From Lachnospiraceae bacterium (lineage in GTDB: Bacteria > Bacillota > Clostridia > Lachnospirales > Lachnospiraceae), in assembly GCA_016284315.1 (NCBI GenBank), contig JAEEOO010000033.1, forward strand, positions 27,664 through 91,663: a stretch of 64,000 nucleotides of DNA, in the 5' to 3' direction. Below the pieces are notes generated by a model. It saw only the letters and a program-made list of their open reading frames with translations. It was not told the origin of the DNA and made no database searches. The position numbers and the translations under genes are program-made. The stretch's first letter is position 1. Every line of letters starts with the position of its first letter. Shown here in pieces: positions 1 to 10,008 of the stretch.

Positions 1-3000
1 CGTCCTTTGAATCGGCTGCAGAACCCTTGATCTGACTCTGATCTGTAAGAGCATCATAATTTCCGTCAAGGATCGCAAGTACATCCTTATAGTCGATACC
101 TGCTGCCTCTAAAGCTGCAATGCCGGTATCTGACATCTTAAGGAAATTACCAAGGTCAATACGTCCGTCCTCAGTGCGCATATCTTCAGCTACCTGTAAA
201 GGATCGCTTACTGATGCTCCGGGAGCGTTCAATGATACGAACCAGTTCTCAGATGCAGTTAATCCTGCTTTGTTTGCGCTCTTTCCATCTTCCCAATAGA
301 AGTTCAGATCGCCACGGACCATAGAACTGTTCTGAGTTCCCTTTAACTTAAGGTTTTCAGCGTTACCGGTGTTCTCAGTTCTGAAACTCATTACACCGTC
401 AACCATGAATGCTGTATTTGCTGCATCATTGGTGTAGAGAGCTACATTGTTTGCTCCGTTATTGAATGAAGTGCTGTTATATACTTCGATATCGGGGCAG
501 GAGTTTGAATCAATACCCTTTGCCTTATTGTTAAAGGCTACAGAATTGATAAGCTTATGGTGTCCGGTAATGCTGGATCCACCCATCTTAAAGCCATTTC
601 CGTTACCTTCGTTGGTTCCGTCAACGCCATATCCGTTTGAGAATGCTACGCAGTTCTGAATGGTAACCTGTCCGATGGAACCGGTTTCAACCTTTGCAAA
701 AAGGTCCCATCCGTCGTCTGCATTGTTGTACGCGATACATCCGTCAAATACAATGCCATTGCCAACGGTCAGCTTTGCTGCGAATCCGTCCGCATCTTCG
801 TATCCTGCGTCTGCATTGCTGTAAGATGTGCAGTTAAGGATAAGGTCATAGCTGGGCCATTTATCCGACTTATCGCTTCCAAGATATCTGCTTACCTGAA
901 TACCGGTGTTTCCGTTTTCATAGGTATGGATATCCTTCAATGTACAGTGGCTTCCTGAAAGCTGAATGCCCTTTAATGAGTTGCCTGAATGTGTACAGTC
1001 AATGCCGCTGATATACCAGTAATCTCCTGCAAGAACAAAGCCTGCGCATTTCTTGTTAAAGTCAAATACTGCTCTGTTATCGGGATCAGCGATCATGCGG
1101 ATAGGGTTCTCTGCTGTTCCGTCAATTCCTCTTGCTACAGTGACTGTTTCCTGAAGGGAATAGGTTCCGCCTGCAAGACGAATGGTCTGGCCGGGCTTAA
1201 CGAACTTAACTGCGGTGTAGATATCAACAGGATCTGCTTCGGTTCCTGCACCGTTTGCTGTTCCGGTAGGAGCAACAAAGATCTCGTCTGCGGCGCTGAT
1301 ATTTTTATAAGTTACAGTATAGCTAAAGTTTGCAGTCTCATAGGACTCAAGAAGCTGATACTGATCATTGCCGGGATGGAAGCCTGCTTCGGGAGTGAAG
1401 GTTACATTAAATCTGTTCTCACCAAGAGAAAGTACAGTCTTAACATCCACAGTCTTGCCTGACTTAACAGCCTTGTTATCTACAAGGACTTTTCCTGTTG
1501 CATCAGTGATCTTAAGGGTACCGTTTGCATTTCCGTAGTACTGAAGAGTGTAATCTGCAGTATTTGAATGCTCTGCGGAAATAATGCTGTAGTTGGGTAC
1601 CACATAGGTAATAGGTCTTCCCTCTGAAGGTGCATCATCAGCGGGATTGATAGTAACAAGCTCGATATCGCTAAAGGTTACCTTAAAAGTTCTTGATGCG
1701 AAGAAGCCCACATATACATGTTCTTCATCAAGTTTGCTCAAAGCCTCTGTATCATAGAACTTCTTGGTTGAAACCTCGTTTCCGTTTTCATCAAGAAGGC
1801 TTACAAAGTATCCTGTGTTGTTCTTCTGAATGCGGAAAACAACTTCTGTCAAAGGATTTTCTATAGTTCCCTGAACGGTTCCGCTTGAATTATTAGCAAA
1901 AAGGTTATAAGTTCCTGCTCCCTTCGAGCCGCATGAAGACTCAAGTGGATACATCTTTGACTTAAAGTCTGCATTTACTGTAGCAGAATCATTTGCCTCT
2001 AAGAGTGAAAGATTTTCCTTGGTAACTCCAACCTTTTCCTGTGCTCCAAGACCAAGTTTCATGCTGATCTTTGCTGCGTTTGAGTCTGTTGTTACGCTTC
2101 CGCCGATGGTATCGTAGTAGTACTCCACCTTTGTTCCGGAAGCCATGTAGGAGTTATTCCAGAAAACAGATGCATCTCCGTTTACACCTACTCTATCGCA
2201 GGCCATAAGTCCGAAGCCTTCCTGACCGTTGGTAAATGCCCATGTGTCAATGGTAGCCTTTGCTGTAAGTGTAAAGTTTACATCTGAAGGAAGTGTTGCA
2301 TAGTAGAATGCCAGGCCGTCCGTGGATGCAGGAACCAGCTTACCCTTGCTGTTCAGATTCCATACGGTCACGGAATCTTCTGCATTCTTTTTGTATCCGG
2401 TATTCTTGGAATTCTTGTCCACGCCCTGTCCGAAAGCTGCGAATGTCCACTCGATCTCGCCCTCTTCCGTTACCGGGATCTCACTGTTGCTTGCTATGGA
2501 GCTGCTCTCGCCGCGGACTGCTGCCACGCTGAACTGATAGGTGTGGTCTACCGCCAGTCCGGTAAAGCGCTGCTCGTACTCCGTCTTGGTGTTATTCACA
2601 ACCACTTCCGGAGTAAAGGTTCTTGTGATGACGGAGTTCTGATCCGCCTTATCCGTCACGGTGATCTGATAGCTCTCTGCTTCCGCAACAGAGTAGAACT
2701 TGAAGGCCACTTCACCATCGCCCTTGTTTACAAGGTTCTTGATCTGAGGAACGGTCAGAGGAAGCGAAAATGCAAACTTCTCTGTCTCTGTGCTTTCCAG
2801 CGTCTGTTCCTCATCCTCTCTGGAGAGGGAGGCTGCGAAGAAATACTCTCCGCTGGCGGTAGGAGTAAAGCTGAAGACGAACTCATTCTTCTCTGCGCTC
2901 GCCTGAAGAGTTGCGAGGATCTCACGCTCACCCAACTCCGGATAACCTGTCAACATGTAAGCGGTCAGCTTGTCTCCGCCGTCTTTTCCGATAATAGCAG

Positions 3001-6000
3001 ATACAGTTACATCGATCTTGTTGGGATCCTGTGCATTCAGGGCCACATTCGTAACAACCGGCTCATTCACTGTTTCCCAATCGGCTCTGACAACTTCAGT
3101 GGGTGCGCCGTCTGTGACTTCCACCTTAAAAATATAGTTATTATTCGTAGCTCCGCCAAGATAATAGGTGCCTGCTTTATCCAGCTTCAGAGTGTCGCAA
3201 TATGCTGTGTTCTTGGTATGTTCACCCTCGGTGATCGCCACCTGCTTTCCTTCGCTGTCAAGGATCGCCATCTGACGATTATCGTCGCCTCCCTCAACCC
3301 ACCAAATCTTAACACTTGCTTCGGAAGATGTGGCGAACTTGATAGCGTTCATGTCTGTAGTTACCTTGCCGCCCAGATTCAGTCTGACGCCGGAGGTGTA
3401 TCCATCCTCCCATTTCTTGGAACTTGAATCCACCTTAGACTTTGCACTGAAGATCAGCGTGAAATAATCCTCCGTTCCGGCCTTCAGTGTATCTCCGTCG
3501 GCTTTCTTATTTGCTGCAAATGCTTCCAGATCAGAAGCTTCAAATACGAATTCTGTCGTAGCGGACTCACTTTCAGTTCCTGCTGCAGGTGCCGGTGTGG
3601 GTGATTCCTGACTGGTGCCATCCGGGAAAGCGATGGTCATATCGTTTCCGTGAGCAGCGAAAGGATCCCAGTCTCCAAGGAAAGCTGCCACGGAAATTGC
3701 GGTGCCGTCTGCACAGACTGCGGTCTCCGGCTGCTGAGCCCAGTTCACACGGGCTGCGCTGTTGTTTACGCCGGCTACTTCATAAGTACCAAACTCCACA
3801 CATCTTGCAGACTCTCCACCGAGGGCGGCGTTCCATCCTGCAGGCTGGATCAGGGACGTCTTGGCATTGGCATCATATACGCCGTTTACCCAGTTTGTTG
3901 CTTCCACAACAGTATCGAAGAAGACAACCTCGGAGGTGTTCGCCTGCCAGGGTCTACCAAACTGTCCCGGCTTGGATGCATGCTGGGATGCGGTATTCAC
4001 ACCGGGTGTGGTGCTCTTTACGGTACAGTTGTACATAAGATAACCACGGCCGGTTGCCGATTTCTGCTGAGCTGCAGTGATGTATCCCACATCGTTCTTG
4101 TCCTCGCTGGTGTTGAATACCAGATCGCACTTTGCGAAGACTGCGGTCATACCGCCAAAGATGTAGTCGGTTCCACCATATACATCACAGTTATAGAAAG
4201 CCTGAGTTGAACCTACGTCTCCGTATAAAGTATCCTGACGTCCGATAAACGCGCAGTGATCAAAATATGCCTTGGTAGCTGCCGATCTTATGGCGATAGC
4301 CGCTGCTCTTTCAACATATTTCTTATCCTGAACAGTAGTGTCTCCTGCCTGCATTGATGAACGTGCAACGGAACCTTCTTTTGCTCCGCTCTGCTTTACG
4401 ATAACATCGCCGGCAGCTTTCTCTGACTGATACTGATTAAATGAGTTTTCAAAAATAATATCTTTTGCTTCAAAGCCTGCAGCGTTAATAACTACAGTTG
4501 CATTCCAGTAGCTTCCTGCGGTTGTTCCCGAACCGGGATTTACAAATGAAGCATAACCATTGTACTTGTTTACTTCCAGCAAACGAGCGTCGTACTTGCA
4601 ATCGTCTCCCATGCTGTAATAGGTATATCCGTGTCCGTAATAACCGGTGATACGAACTGAATTAGCATCAAGAGAAACCCCCTTGTTTACAGGCTGGATG
4701 CTTGCCCCTGAAACCGCATTCTTAAGGGTTACATTGGGTGTATCAATAACAAGCATTTCCTGATAATCACCGGGCTGAATCTCTACGGTGACTCTCTGAT
4801 CATCGGTTCGGTTCATGTTCCTAATGGCTTCAATTGCCTCACCAATGGTTTCATAATCTTTTCCTGAACCAACGGTTACGGTAGCCTTATAAGGAACGCT
4901 TACGGTACCGGTTTTCTTAAAAGGAACACTAAGAGTAATTTCTTCTGAAGAAACCTTTGCGTCCTTTGAATATTTCTCTTCAAAAGAATATCCTTCAGGT
5001 ACGCCGGTAACTTCCACTCTGTACCGGCCGTTTCTGAGTGAAATTCCTTCGGTTCCTGTGAAGGTATAAGAATATGTTGTATCTGTAAATCCGTTTGAAG
5101 GATCAAGTAAAATAAACTTAAACCCACAACCGCTTAAGTCAAGAGCTTCAAGGTTAGTGCCCTCTTTTGCGATGTTTACAGAATAAACATCCTTTTTGGT
5201 AAGAGCGATGGTAGCCTCATTTGAATTGTCATCAAAGCTCATGGAAGTAGTTCCGAGAGTATAATCATCCGCTCCTGATAAAGTAAGAGCGTAATTAACG
5301 CCTGACTGGAGAGTAACCGAGAAGTTTAATCCGTTCTCGCCCTCTGAAAGTTCCATAGCGGGAACATATACAGATTCAGGATCATCGGGAGTAAATGTAA
5401 AACTTGCATTTCCCTTAAAACTGTTAAGATCCCCGCTTTCAATGCCTGAAACAGTTCCACTGACATTTACAAGGCTGACACCTGAAACGGTCACAGCAAG
5501 GCTTCCGTCCTCAGATGCATTTACTGACTTTTCGGAAGTAATAACATATGCATCTGCGCCTTCAAGGGTCATATCATAATCAAAGCCCTTTGCAAGAGTC
5601 GCAGTAAAATTGCCTTCAGAAACTGTACTTCTTACAACATTACCGTTCTGACGGTTTGTAAATACAAGGTCAAAAGTACCGGCGCCGGTAAATCCTGTGA
5701 CAGTACCGCTGATATTGGCATAGCTTGCATGCTGACGGTACACTCTTGCTACAACAAGCTTCTCGGTTGCGGAATAAAGCTTGTACTGAGCTGTAGCCTT
5801 GGGATATACAACCATTTTGGAAACAGTTCCGGATCCCAACGTATGTGTGTGTACGTTCGAATCACTTGCATCTGACATATTTTCAAAATGAAGTTCTGAA
5901 TCAGTACCGTTGCTTGCCACATAGAAAGTTACGGTATCATCCGCACGGCAATTAAGTGCAACATATACATTGGCATTTGACCCCTTATTGCTGTAAATAT

Positions 6001-6457
6001 ATCCGGTATAAACATTGCCGTCGCTGTCCTTCAAGCTTTTTTCATCTGTTCTTGTCAAAGCAGTATTTGAAGTACGGAGCCTGTGATTAGTTGAATAACC
6101 TCCATCATTAAAAATAAAGTCTCCGTTATCAACACTGAAAGATGCAAGGGTTACACCGGTTGTTCCGGGTTCAGCATTGAAAAACCCGTTGATGGTATCT
6201 ACATCAAGTCTATTGTTGTAGCCCTCTCCCAGATTCTCGGCACCGAAGTCCCATACATCAATTTTCCCCTCATCAAAGTTACGATCTGTGGTACTGCTTT
6301 CATTAGTTGCAGGAGTACCATTCCCGCCATCGTTCGATTCTTCTGCGAAGGAACGAAGTGGCATCCCTACAGAAAAGCCGGTAGCAAGAAAAGCTACAGA
6401 CAGTAGGGCTGAGCCAATTCTGGCCCACTTTTTCTTTCTTAGTGCATTTCCGAACAT
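1..6457 (-). CDS. Secreted bifunctional pectinase: CE8 pectin methylesterase plus PL9 pectate lyase (C-terminus beyond window)
   Basis: One frame stays open from an ATG at 6457 (GGAGG ribosome site just upstream) to the left edge, at least 2152 residues. A signal peptide ends near residue 38 (RSFA-EE). Residues about 70-520 are beta-sandwich-like repeats of unknown type. A CE8 domain spans about 520-930, with the IGRQDTLY segment near 740, GGTDYIFG near 765 and GRPWQ near 835; the aspartates in the first two fit the CE8 catalytic pair. A Thr/Pro/Ser/Glu linker (about 950-965) leads to carbohydrate-binding-like and FN3-like modules. A PL9 beta-helix spans about 1720-2050, with DAGYEDADGF, DDGWDLF and GNGFKMGG, motifs typical of Pel9A-type lyases. 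Inferred role: de-esterify and then cleave homogalacturonan at the cell surface. How the protein is attached lies off the edge. Confidence 0.9.
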   Translation of the reverse strand, partial: MFGNALRKKKWARIGSALLSVAFLATGFSVGMPLRSFAEESNDGGNGTPATNESSTTDRNFDEGKIDVWDFGAENLGEGYNNRLDVDTINGFFNAEPGTTGVTLASFSVDNGDFIFNDGGYSTNHRLRTSNTALTRTDEKSLKDSDGNVYTGYIYSNKGSNANVYVALNCRADDTVTFYVASNGTDSELHFENMSDASDSNVHTHTLGSGTVSKMVVYPKATAQYKLYSATEKLVVARVYRQHASYANISGTVTGFTGAGTFDLVFTNRQNGNVVRSTVSEGNFTATLAKGFDYDMTLEGADAYVITSEKSVNASEDGSLAVTVSGVSLVNVSGTVSGIESGDLNSFKGNASFTFTPDDPESVYVPAMELSEGENGLNFSVTLQSGVNYALTLSGADDYTLGTTSMSFDDNSNEATIALTKKDVYSVNIAKEGTNLEALDLSGCGFKFILLDPSNGFTDTTYSYTFTGTEGISLRNGRYRVEVTGVPEGYSFEEKYSKDAKVSSEEITLSVPFKKTGTVSVPYKATVTVGSGKDYETIGEAIEAIRNMNRTDDQRVTVEIQPGDYQEMLVIDTPNVTLKNAVSGASIQPVNKGVSLDANSVRITGYYGHGYTYYSMGDDCKYDARLLEVNKYNGYASFVNPGSGTTAGSYWNATVVINAAGFEAKDIIFENSFNQYQSEKAAGDVIVKQSGAKEGSVARSSMQAGDTTVQDKKYVERAAAIAIRSAATKAYFDHCAFIGRQDTLYGDVGSTQAFYNCDVYGGTDYIFGGMTAVFAKCDLVFNTSEDKNDVGYITAAQQKSATGRGYLMYNCTVKSTTPGVNTASQHASKPGQFGRPWQANTSEVVFFDTVVEATNWVNGVYDANAKTSLIQPAGWNAALGGESARCVEFGTYEVAGVNNSAARVNWAQQPETAVCADGTAISVAAFLGDWDPFAAHGNDMTIAFPDGTSQESPTPAPAAGTESESATTEFVFEASDLEAFAANKKADGDTLKAGTEDYFTLIFSAKSKVDSSSKKWEDGYTSGVRLNLGGKVTTDMNAIKFATSSEASVKIWWVEGGDDNRQMAILDSEGKQVAITEGEHTKNTAYCDTLKLDKAGTYYLGGATNNNYIFKVEVTDGAPTEVVRADWETVNEPVVTNVALNAQDPNKIDVTVSAIIGKDGGDKLTAYMLTGYPELGEREILATLQASAEKNEFVFSFTPTASGEYFFAASLSREDEEQTLESTETEKFAFSLPLTVPQIKNLVNKGDGEVAFKFYSVAEAESYQITVTDKADQNSVITRTFTPEVVVNNTKTEYEQRFTGLAVDHTYQFSVAAVRGESSSIASNSEIPVTEEGEIEWTFAAFGQGVDKNSKNTGYKKNAEDSVTVWNLNSKGKLVPASTDGLAFYYATLPSDVNFTLTAKATIDTWAFTNGQEGFGLMACDRVGVNGDASVFWNNSYMASGTKVEYYYDTIGGSVTTDSNAAKISMKLGLGAQEKVGVTKENLSLLEANDSATVNADFKSKMYPLESSCGSKGAGTYNLFANNSSGTVQGTIENPLTEVVFRIQKNNTGYFVSLLDENGNEVSTKKFYDTEALSKLDEEHVYVGFFASRTFKVTFSDIELVTINPADDAPSEGRPITYVVPNYSIISAEHSNTADYTLQYYGNANGTLKITDATGKVLVDNKAVKSGKTVDVKTVLSLGENRFNVTFTPEAGFHPGNDQYQLLESYETANFSYTVTYKNISAADEIFVAPTGTANGAGTEADPVDIYTAVKFVKPGQTIRLAGGTYSLQETVTVARGIDGTAENPIRMIADPDNRAVFDFNKKCAGFVLAGDYWYISGIDCTHSGNSLKGIQLSGSHCTLKDIHTYENGNTGIQVSRYLGSDKSDKWPSYDLILNCTSYSNADAGYEDADGFAAKLTVGNGIVFDGCIAYNNADDGWDLFAKVETGSIGQVTIQNCVAFSNGYGVDGTNEGNGNGFKMGGSSITGHHKLINSVAFNNKAKGIDSNSCPDIEVYNSTSFNNGANNVALYTNDAANTAFMVDGVMSFRTENTGNAENLKLKGTQNSSMVRGDLNFYWEDGKSANKAGLTASENWFVSLNAPGASVSDPLQVAEDMRTEDGRIDLGNFLKMSDTGIAALEAAGIDYKDVLAILDGNYDALTDQSQIKGSAADSKD

Positions 6458-6867
6458 AAAATCCTCCAATACAAAAAATCATCCATGAAATAACTCCCGA
6501 GTCACTCCTTTGATCCCGGCTTCTACCCCTAAAAACGCTCTAAATTATGTAAACGCTTACATATCATATTGCGTACTTTCTAAATGTTAGCATGAAAATT
6601 CTTCGCAAAACAATAAAAACAACGTTATTTTCTCTAATTGCATGCCGAAATTTCAAACTGTTTTTTGTACTTTTTCACAAATAACAGAGGTTATCAATGT
6701 ATTGTCCGTTACACTATACAATGTTAGCTCTTACATTTTGTGCACATTGACCGGAAACTATTGTAAACGTAATAGTTTCTTTTGGAACTATTTGACCTAT
6801 GTATTTTTTGATTTTTCCTTTAATATTATCTATGGAATATTTAACCGGACACAGTTAGGAGTTTTAA
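6458..6867. other. Divergent intergenic region between the pectinase and phosphofructokinase genes
   Basis: This 410-base AT-rich stretch holds the upstream regions of two divergent genes. The only clear site is the cre-like operator at 6548-6561. Near 6771-6794 there is a short inverted repeat (AATAGTT/AACTATT) ahead of the phosphofructokinase gene. I could not fix either promoter with confidence. The short plus-strand frame 6642-6950 has no coding character. Confidence 0.6.
6548..6561. promoter_or_regulatory. cre-type operator (LacI/CcpA family site)
   Basis: TGTAAACGCTTACA fits every position of the Firmicutes cre consensus TGWAARCGYTWNCW. It lies about 90 bases upstream of the pectinase ATG, where a bound CcpA-like or local LacI-family repressor could block transcription. 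No such regulator is encoded in the window, so its identity is unknown. Confidence 0.7.
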
Positions 6868-8127
6868 ATGAGAAATTGCATCGTCGCTCAGTCGGGCGGT
6901 CCCACCGTTGCTATAAACGCCTCTCTTGCAGGCATCATTGCCGCGAATGAGGATAACAACTACTTTGACACTATCTATGGTTCTATTAATGGTGTCACCG
7001 GAATTCTTAAAGATAAATTACTCGATCTTACAGAAACCGGTAAGAAGATCCCCGGATTCGTTGAAAAACTTAAAGTTACTCCCGCCATGTATCTTGGATC
7101 CTGCAGATACAAGCTCCCCAAGATTGGCGACGACAATGCTGTATATAACAAGATCTTTTCATATTTTGAAGAAAAAGAAATAGATACTTTCTTTTATATT
7201 GGCGGAAATGATTCCATGGACACAGTCCTTAAGCTTTCGGACTACGCCAAGGAGATTGGAAGCCCCGTTAAGGTTATCGGTATTCCCAAGACCATCGACA
7301 ATGATCTTTGCGGAACCGACCACACTCCCGGCTTCGGAAGTGCTGCTAAATATGTAGCAACTTCAATCCTTGAGATTGCCCACGATACCTTTATCTATCC
7401 CGTAAAGTCCGTGACCATCGTAGAAGTTATGGGAAGAGACGCCGGATGGCTCACTGCAGCATCCGCTCTTGCAAGAAATGAATACTCCACTGCTCCCCAA
7501 CTTATTTACCTTCCGGAGCGTGCTTTTGATATAGATGAATTTGTTGAAGATGTTAAGAAACAGCTTGAAGTAAACAACAGCGTAGTTGTAGCAGTATCAG
7601 AAGGAATCCGCGATAAGGACGGCGAGTACATAAGTGCTTCAGGCGCAGCCACGGATAATTTCGGACATAAGCAGTTAAGCGGAGCAGGAAAAGCTCTTGA
7701 ATATGTTATTGCCGAGAAGCTTGGTGTTAAGGTTCGTAGCGTAGAGATCAATATTCTTCAGAGATGTGCTTCTCATTTAGCATCTCTTACCGACCTTAAC
7801 GAATCAATGGAACAGGGAAAGAAAGCTTTAAACCTTTCACAGGACGGTGAAAGCGGCGTTATGGTTACCCTTAAGAGAACAGTAAATGCACCCTATACCG
7901 TTGAAACCGGATGCCTCGATATCCACAAGATCGCCAACGAAGTAAAGAGCGTTCCCCTTTCCATGATCAATGAAAGAGGAAACGATGTTACCGACGAGAT
8001 GCTTGAATATCTTCGTCCACTCATTATTGGTAACCCTTGGGTAGATTATAAAGAGGGTCTTCCCGCATATTTAAATGTCAGTCACCTTGTACCCGGTACA
8101 AAACGAATCGTGCCAAGTACAGAATAA
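6868..8127 (+). CDS. Diphosphate-dependent 6-phosphofructokinase
   Basis: The 419-residue protein has the phosphofructokinase fold signatures QSGGPT (8-13), GGNDS (112-116), PKTIDND (140-146) and MGRDAGW (188-194). ATP-dependent enzymes have glycine where Asp115 stands, and glycine where Lys141 stands; Asp and Lys at these two places mark the PPi-using class. It phosphorylates fructose 6-phosphate reversibly with pyrophosphate, and some members also act on sedoheptulose 7-phosphate. The start follows TTAGGAG by 7 bases. It is monocistronic, with its own terminator. Call is strong for the family and good for PPi use. Confidence 0.9.
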   Translation: MRNCIVAQSGGPTVAINASLAGIIAANEDNNYFDTIYGSINGVTGILKDKLLDLTETGKKIPGFVEKLKVTPAMYLGSCRYKLPKIGDDNAVYNKIFSYFEEKEIDTFFYIGGNDSMDTVLKLSDYAKEIGSPVKVIGIPKTIDNDLCGTDHTPGFGSAAKYVATSILEIAHDTFIYPVKSVTIVEVMGRDAGWLTAASALARNEYSTAPQLIYLPERAFDIDEFVEDVKKQLEVNNSVVVAVSEGIRDKDGEYISASGAATDNFGHKQLSGAGKALEYVIAEKLGVKVRSVEINILQRCASHLASLTDLNESMEQGKKALNLSQDGESGVMVTLKRTVNAPYTVETGCLDIHKIANEVKSVPLSMINERGNDVTDEMLEYLRPLIIGNPWVDYKEGLPAYLNVSHLVPGTKRIVPSTE

Positions 8128-8146
8128 TATAAACAACACATTATTA

Positions 8147-8176
8147 AAGCGAGAGGTTTTTGGCCTCTCGCTTTTG
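8147..8176. terminator. Intrinsic terminator between convergent genes
   Basis: GCGAGAGG (8149-8156) pairs with CCTCTCGC (8164-8171) and is followed by TTTT. It ends the phosphofructokinase gene and, with an AT-rich tail on the other strand, may also serve the GNAT gene. Confidence 0.8.
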
Positions 8177-8202
8177 CTTTCCGATATTTGTTTACTCAGC
8201 GA

Positions 8203-8739
8203 TCATCTTTCGCTTTCCCACTCTTCTCTTGTAAGGCAGTTGACATGGCCCGTCCTGACCTCTTTCATCTGCTTTACTTCAAGTCCTTCTGTGGCCCACT
8301 GATATTTGAAGCCAACCTTTTCCTGGACACGTCGGGATTTGTCATTTCCTTCATAGTATCCGCACCAGACTCTGTCCAGTTTAAGATCTTCGAAGGCATA
8401 TCTTAGCATTTCTCTTGCAGCTTCAGGTACAAGACCCTGTCCCCAATAAGGAACGCCAAGCCAGTATCCAAGTTCCGCCTCATCGTCGAGTCTTGCAAGG
8501 TCGCTTCTGAAATGAAGCCCTATGCTTCCAATGGGCAGCCCTGTCTCTTTGAGAACAATGGCAAATGTGTTGGGCTCACACAGCACCTCTTTTATAATAC
8601 GTCTGCTCTCTTCTACGCTTGTGTGAGGAGGCCATCCGGCACTGGGTCCGACGCGGTCATCCTTAGCATATTTATAACACTCTTCTGCGTCACTTTCCTC
8701 CCAGTGACGCAAGATAAGTCTCTCCGTCTCCAGTCTCAT
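8203..8739 (-). CDS. GNAT N-acetyltransferase, RimJ/RimL-like
   Basis: The 178-residue protein opens with MRLETERLILRHWEESDAEE, the usual start of RimJ/RimL-type GNAT enzymes. The middle (GYWLGVPYWGQGLVPEA) fits the acetyl-CoA-binding strand-loop-helix, and GYYEGNDKSRRVQEKVGF fits the conserved C-terminal part. It transfers an acetyl group from acetyl-CoA to an amino group; the substrate (ribosomal protein, peptide or small molecule) cannot be read. The start has an AAGGGAG ribosome site. It is the last gene of the minus-strand run from 13625 and lies 43 bases after the lipoprotein gene. Confidence 0.85.
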   Translation of the reverse strand: MRLETERLILRHWEESDAEECYKYAKDDRVGPSAGWPPHTSVEESRRIIKEVLCEPNTFAIVLKETGLPIGSIGLHFRSDLARLDDEAELGYWLGVPYWGQGLVPEAAREMLRYAFEDLKLDRVWCGYYEGNDKSRRVQEKVGFKYQWATEGLEVKQMKEVRTGHVNCLTREEWESER

Positions 8740-8782
8740 AAAGAATCTCCCTTTCTGCTCTTCCTATATTGCAGATTAATTA

Positions 8783-10000
8783 TTATTCATAAAAGTGAAA
8801 ATCACCTATGATTATGCTTGAATCCGGAGCAACAGTGATAAGTGCTTCAACCTCCACTCCGCCTTCATAATCAGGAACTACACTGTCATCATAAACAATA
8901 CCCGACAAAAATGAAACATAGGGCATGCCGCTTTCATCCAAATATACGTTAACTAAATCTCCCCATCCGATATTTTCAACATCTTCATTATATTCAAGCG
9001 CACGCGCCAATGGTTCGGTTGTCTTTTGAACCTTTCCACCGGGATTATTGATGGTAAAGGTAATTGTCTTTGCTTCGCTGTCGTATGTGAACTCCATGGC
9101 TTCTTGGATATAGGGAATGAAGTACTCTGCAGTGTATGTCGTAAACTGATATTCGCCGTCAACTAATTGGCCGATAACCAGTCCGTACCAGGCAAATCCG
9201 GTTCCGTGGCCCTCATTTTCGACTATAACGTACTCATCCTCTCCGTCTCCGTCGACATCCCATTTTGCTACCTGGGGAAGGAATCCCGCCATAGAAATAT
9301 CAATGGGGATTTCAATATCTCCGTCAACCAGAGTTGCTTCCATGGTGTTATAGTCTTCATGGATGTATACGGATCCGTCATTTGAATATGTATCATAAAC
9401 TCTATTCGGGTCGTATTCCTCGGGAATTGCATAGTACATTGAATCCACAACGGCAACAATGTCAAATCCGGTTAAATCCTCAGCGTTTGCCGCAACAGAG
9501 TATGCTGTTTTAAGCTCAGGATCATACCAAACTATAAGGTCGATCATACCCTCTTCTCCGATAAAACGGTGAAGCTTTGCGGTCATGTTCCAGTTCTCAA
9601 GTGTAACCTCTTCATCCGAAGTCCACTCATAATAATAACCGCTGATGTCAGCTGATTCATCAACTCCCTGCTGTGCTCTTGCGCAATAAGTAACTCCATC
9701 TAAAGTAAAGTCAGCCTCTACAAGAGGTCTCTCGCCTTCACCGACGTTCTCCATAATGCCCCAATAGCTTGACATTGAATACTTGGGCATATTAAAGAGT
9801 CCGTCACAAGCTGCTTTCATTTCATCCCAGGTGCATTTTCTCCAAGGGTTGCCAATGGTTACATTCTGGTTTTCCTGTTCCTGAGCTTCCTGTTCCTCCG
9901 GAATAACCACCTGTCCGTTATTATCATTTATTCCGCATCCTGTAAACAGGCATGCTCCCAAAACAGCCGCAGCTGCTTTGACTACTAATTCTTTTCTCAT
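8783..10000 (-). CDS. Lipoprotein of unknown function
   Basis: The 405-residue protein has a lipoprotein signal with lipobox FTGC (Cys22), an acidic Glu/Gln-rich linker, then a folded extracytoplasmic part. Near residue 250 WDVDGDGEDEYVIV resembles an FG-GAP or EF-hand-like calcium loop. I recognise no enzyme family. The ATG follows AGGAGAG, which overlaps the end of the upstream AlkZ-like gene, so the two are probably co-transcribed. Confidence 0.75.
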   Translation of the reverse strand: MRKELVVKAAAAVLGACLFTGCGINDNNGQVVIPEEQEAQEQENQNVTIGNPWRKCTWDEMKAACDGLFNMPKYSMSSYWGIMENVGEGERPLVEADFTLDGVTYCARAQQGVDESADISGYYYEWTSDEEVTLENWNMTAKLHRFIGEEGMIDLIVWYDPELKTAYSVAANAEDLTGFDIVAVVDSMYYAIPEEYDPNRVYDTYSNDGSVYIHEDYNTMEATLVDGDIEIPIDISMAGFLPQVAKWDVDGDGEDEYVIVENEGHGTGFAWYGLVIGQLVDGEYQFTTYTAEYFIPYIQEAMEFTYDSEAKTITFTINNPGGKVQKTTEPLARALEYNEDVENIGWGDLVNVYLDESGMPYVSFLSGIVYDDSVVPDYEGGVEVEALITVAPDSSIIIGDFHFYE

Positions 10001-10008
10001 ATTCTCTC

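Noticed and set aside
989..1462. Plus-strand open frame of 157 codons, Cys-rich
   Set aside because: Antisense to the PL9 region; its cysteines come from complementary codons of Thr, Ala and Ser.
2543..3427. Plus-strand open frame of 294 codons
   Set aside because: It lies opposite the in-frame CE8-PL9 gene, has no ribosome site and no recognisable domain.
3589..4210. Two overlapping plus-strand frames
   Set aside because: They are antisense to the CE8 domain and have the amino acid bias of a reverse-strand shadow.
7506..7751. Minus-strand open frame of 81 codons within the phosphofructokinase gene
   Set aside because: Fully inside a well-supported gene, with no ribosome site and low-complexity composition.
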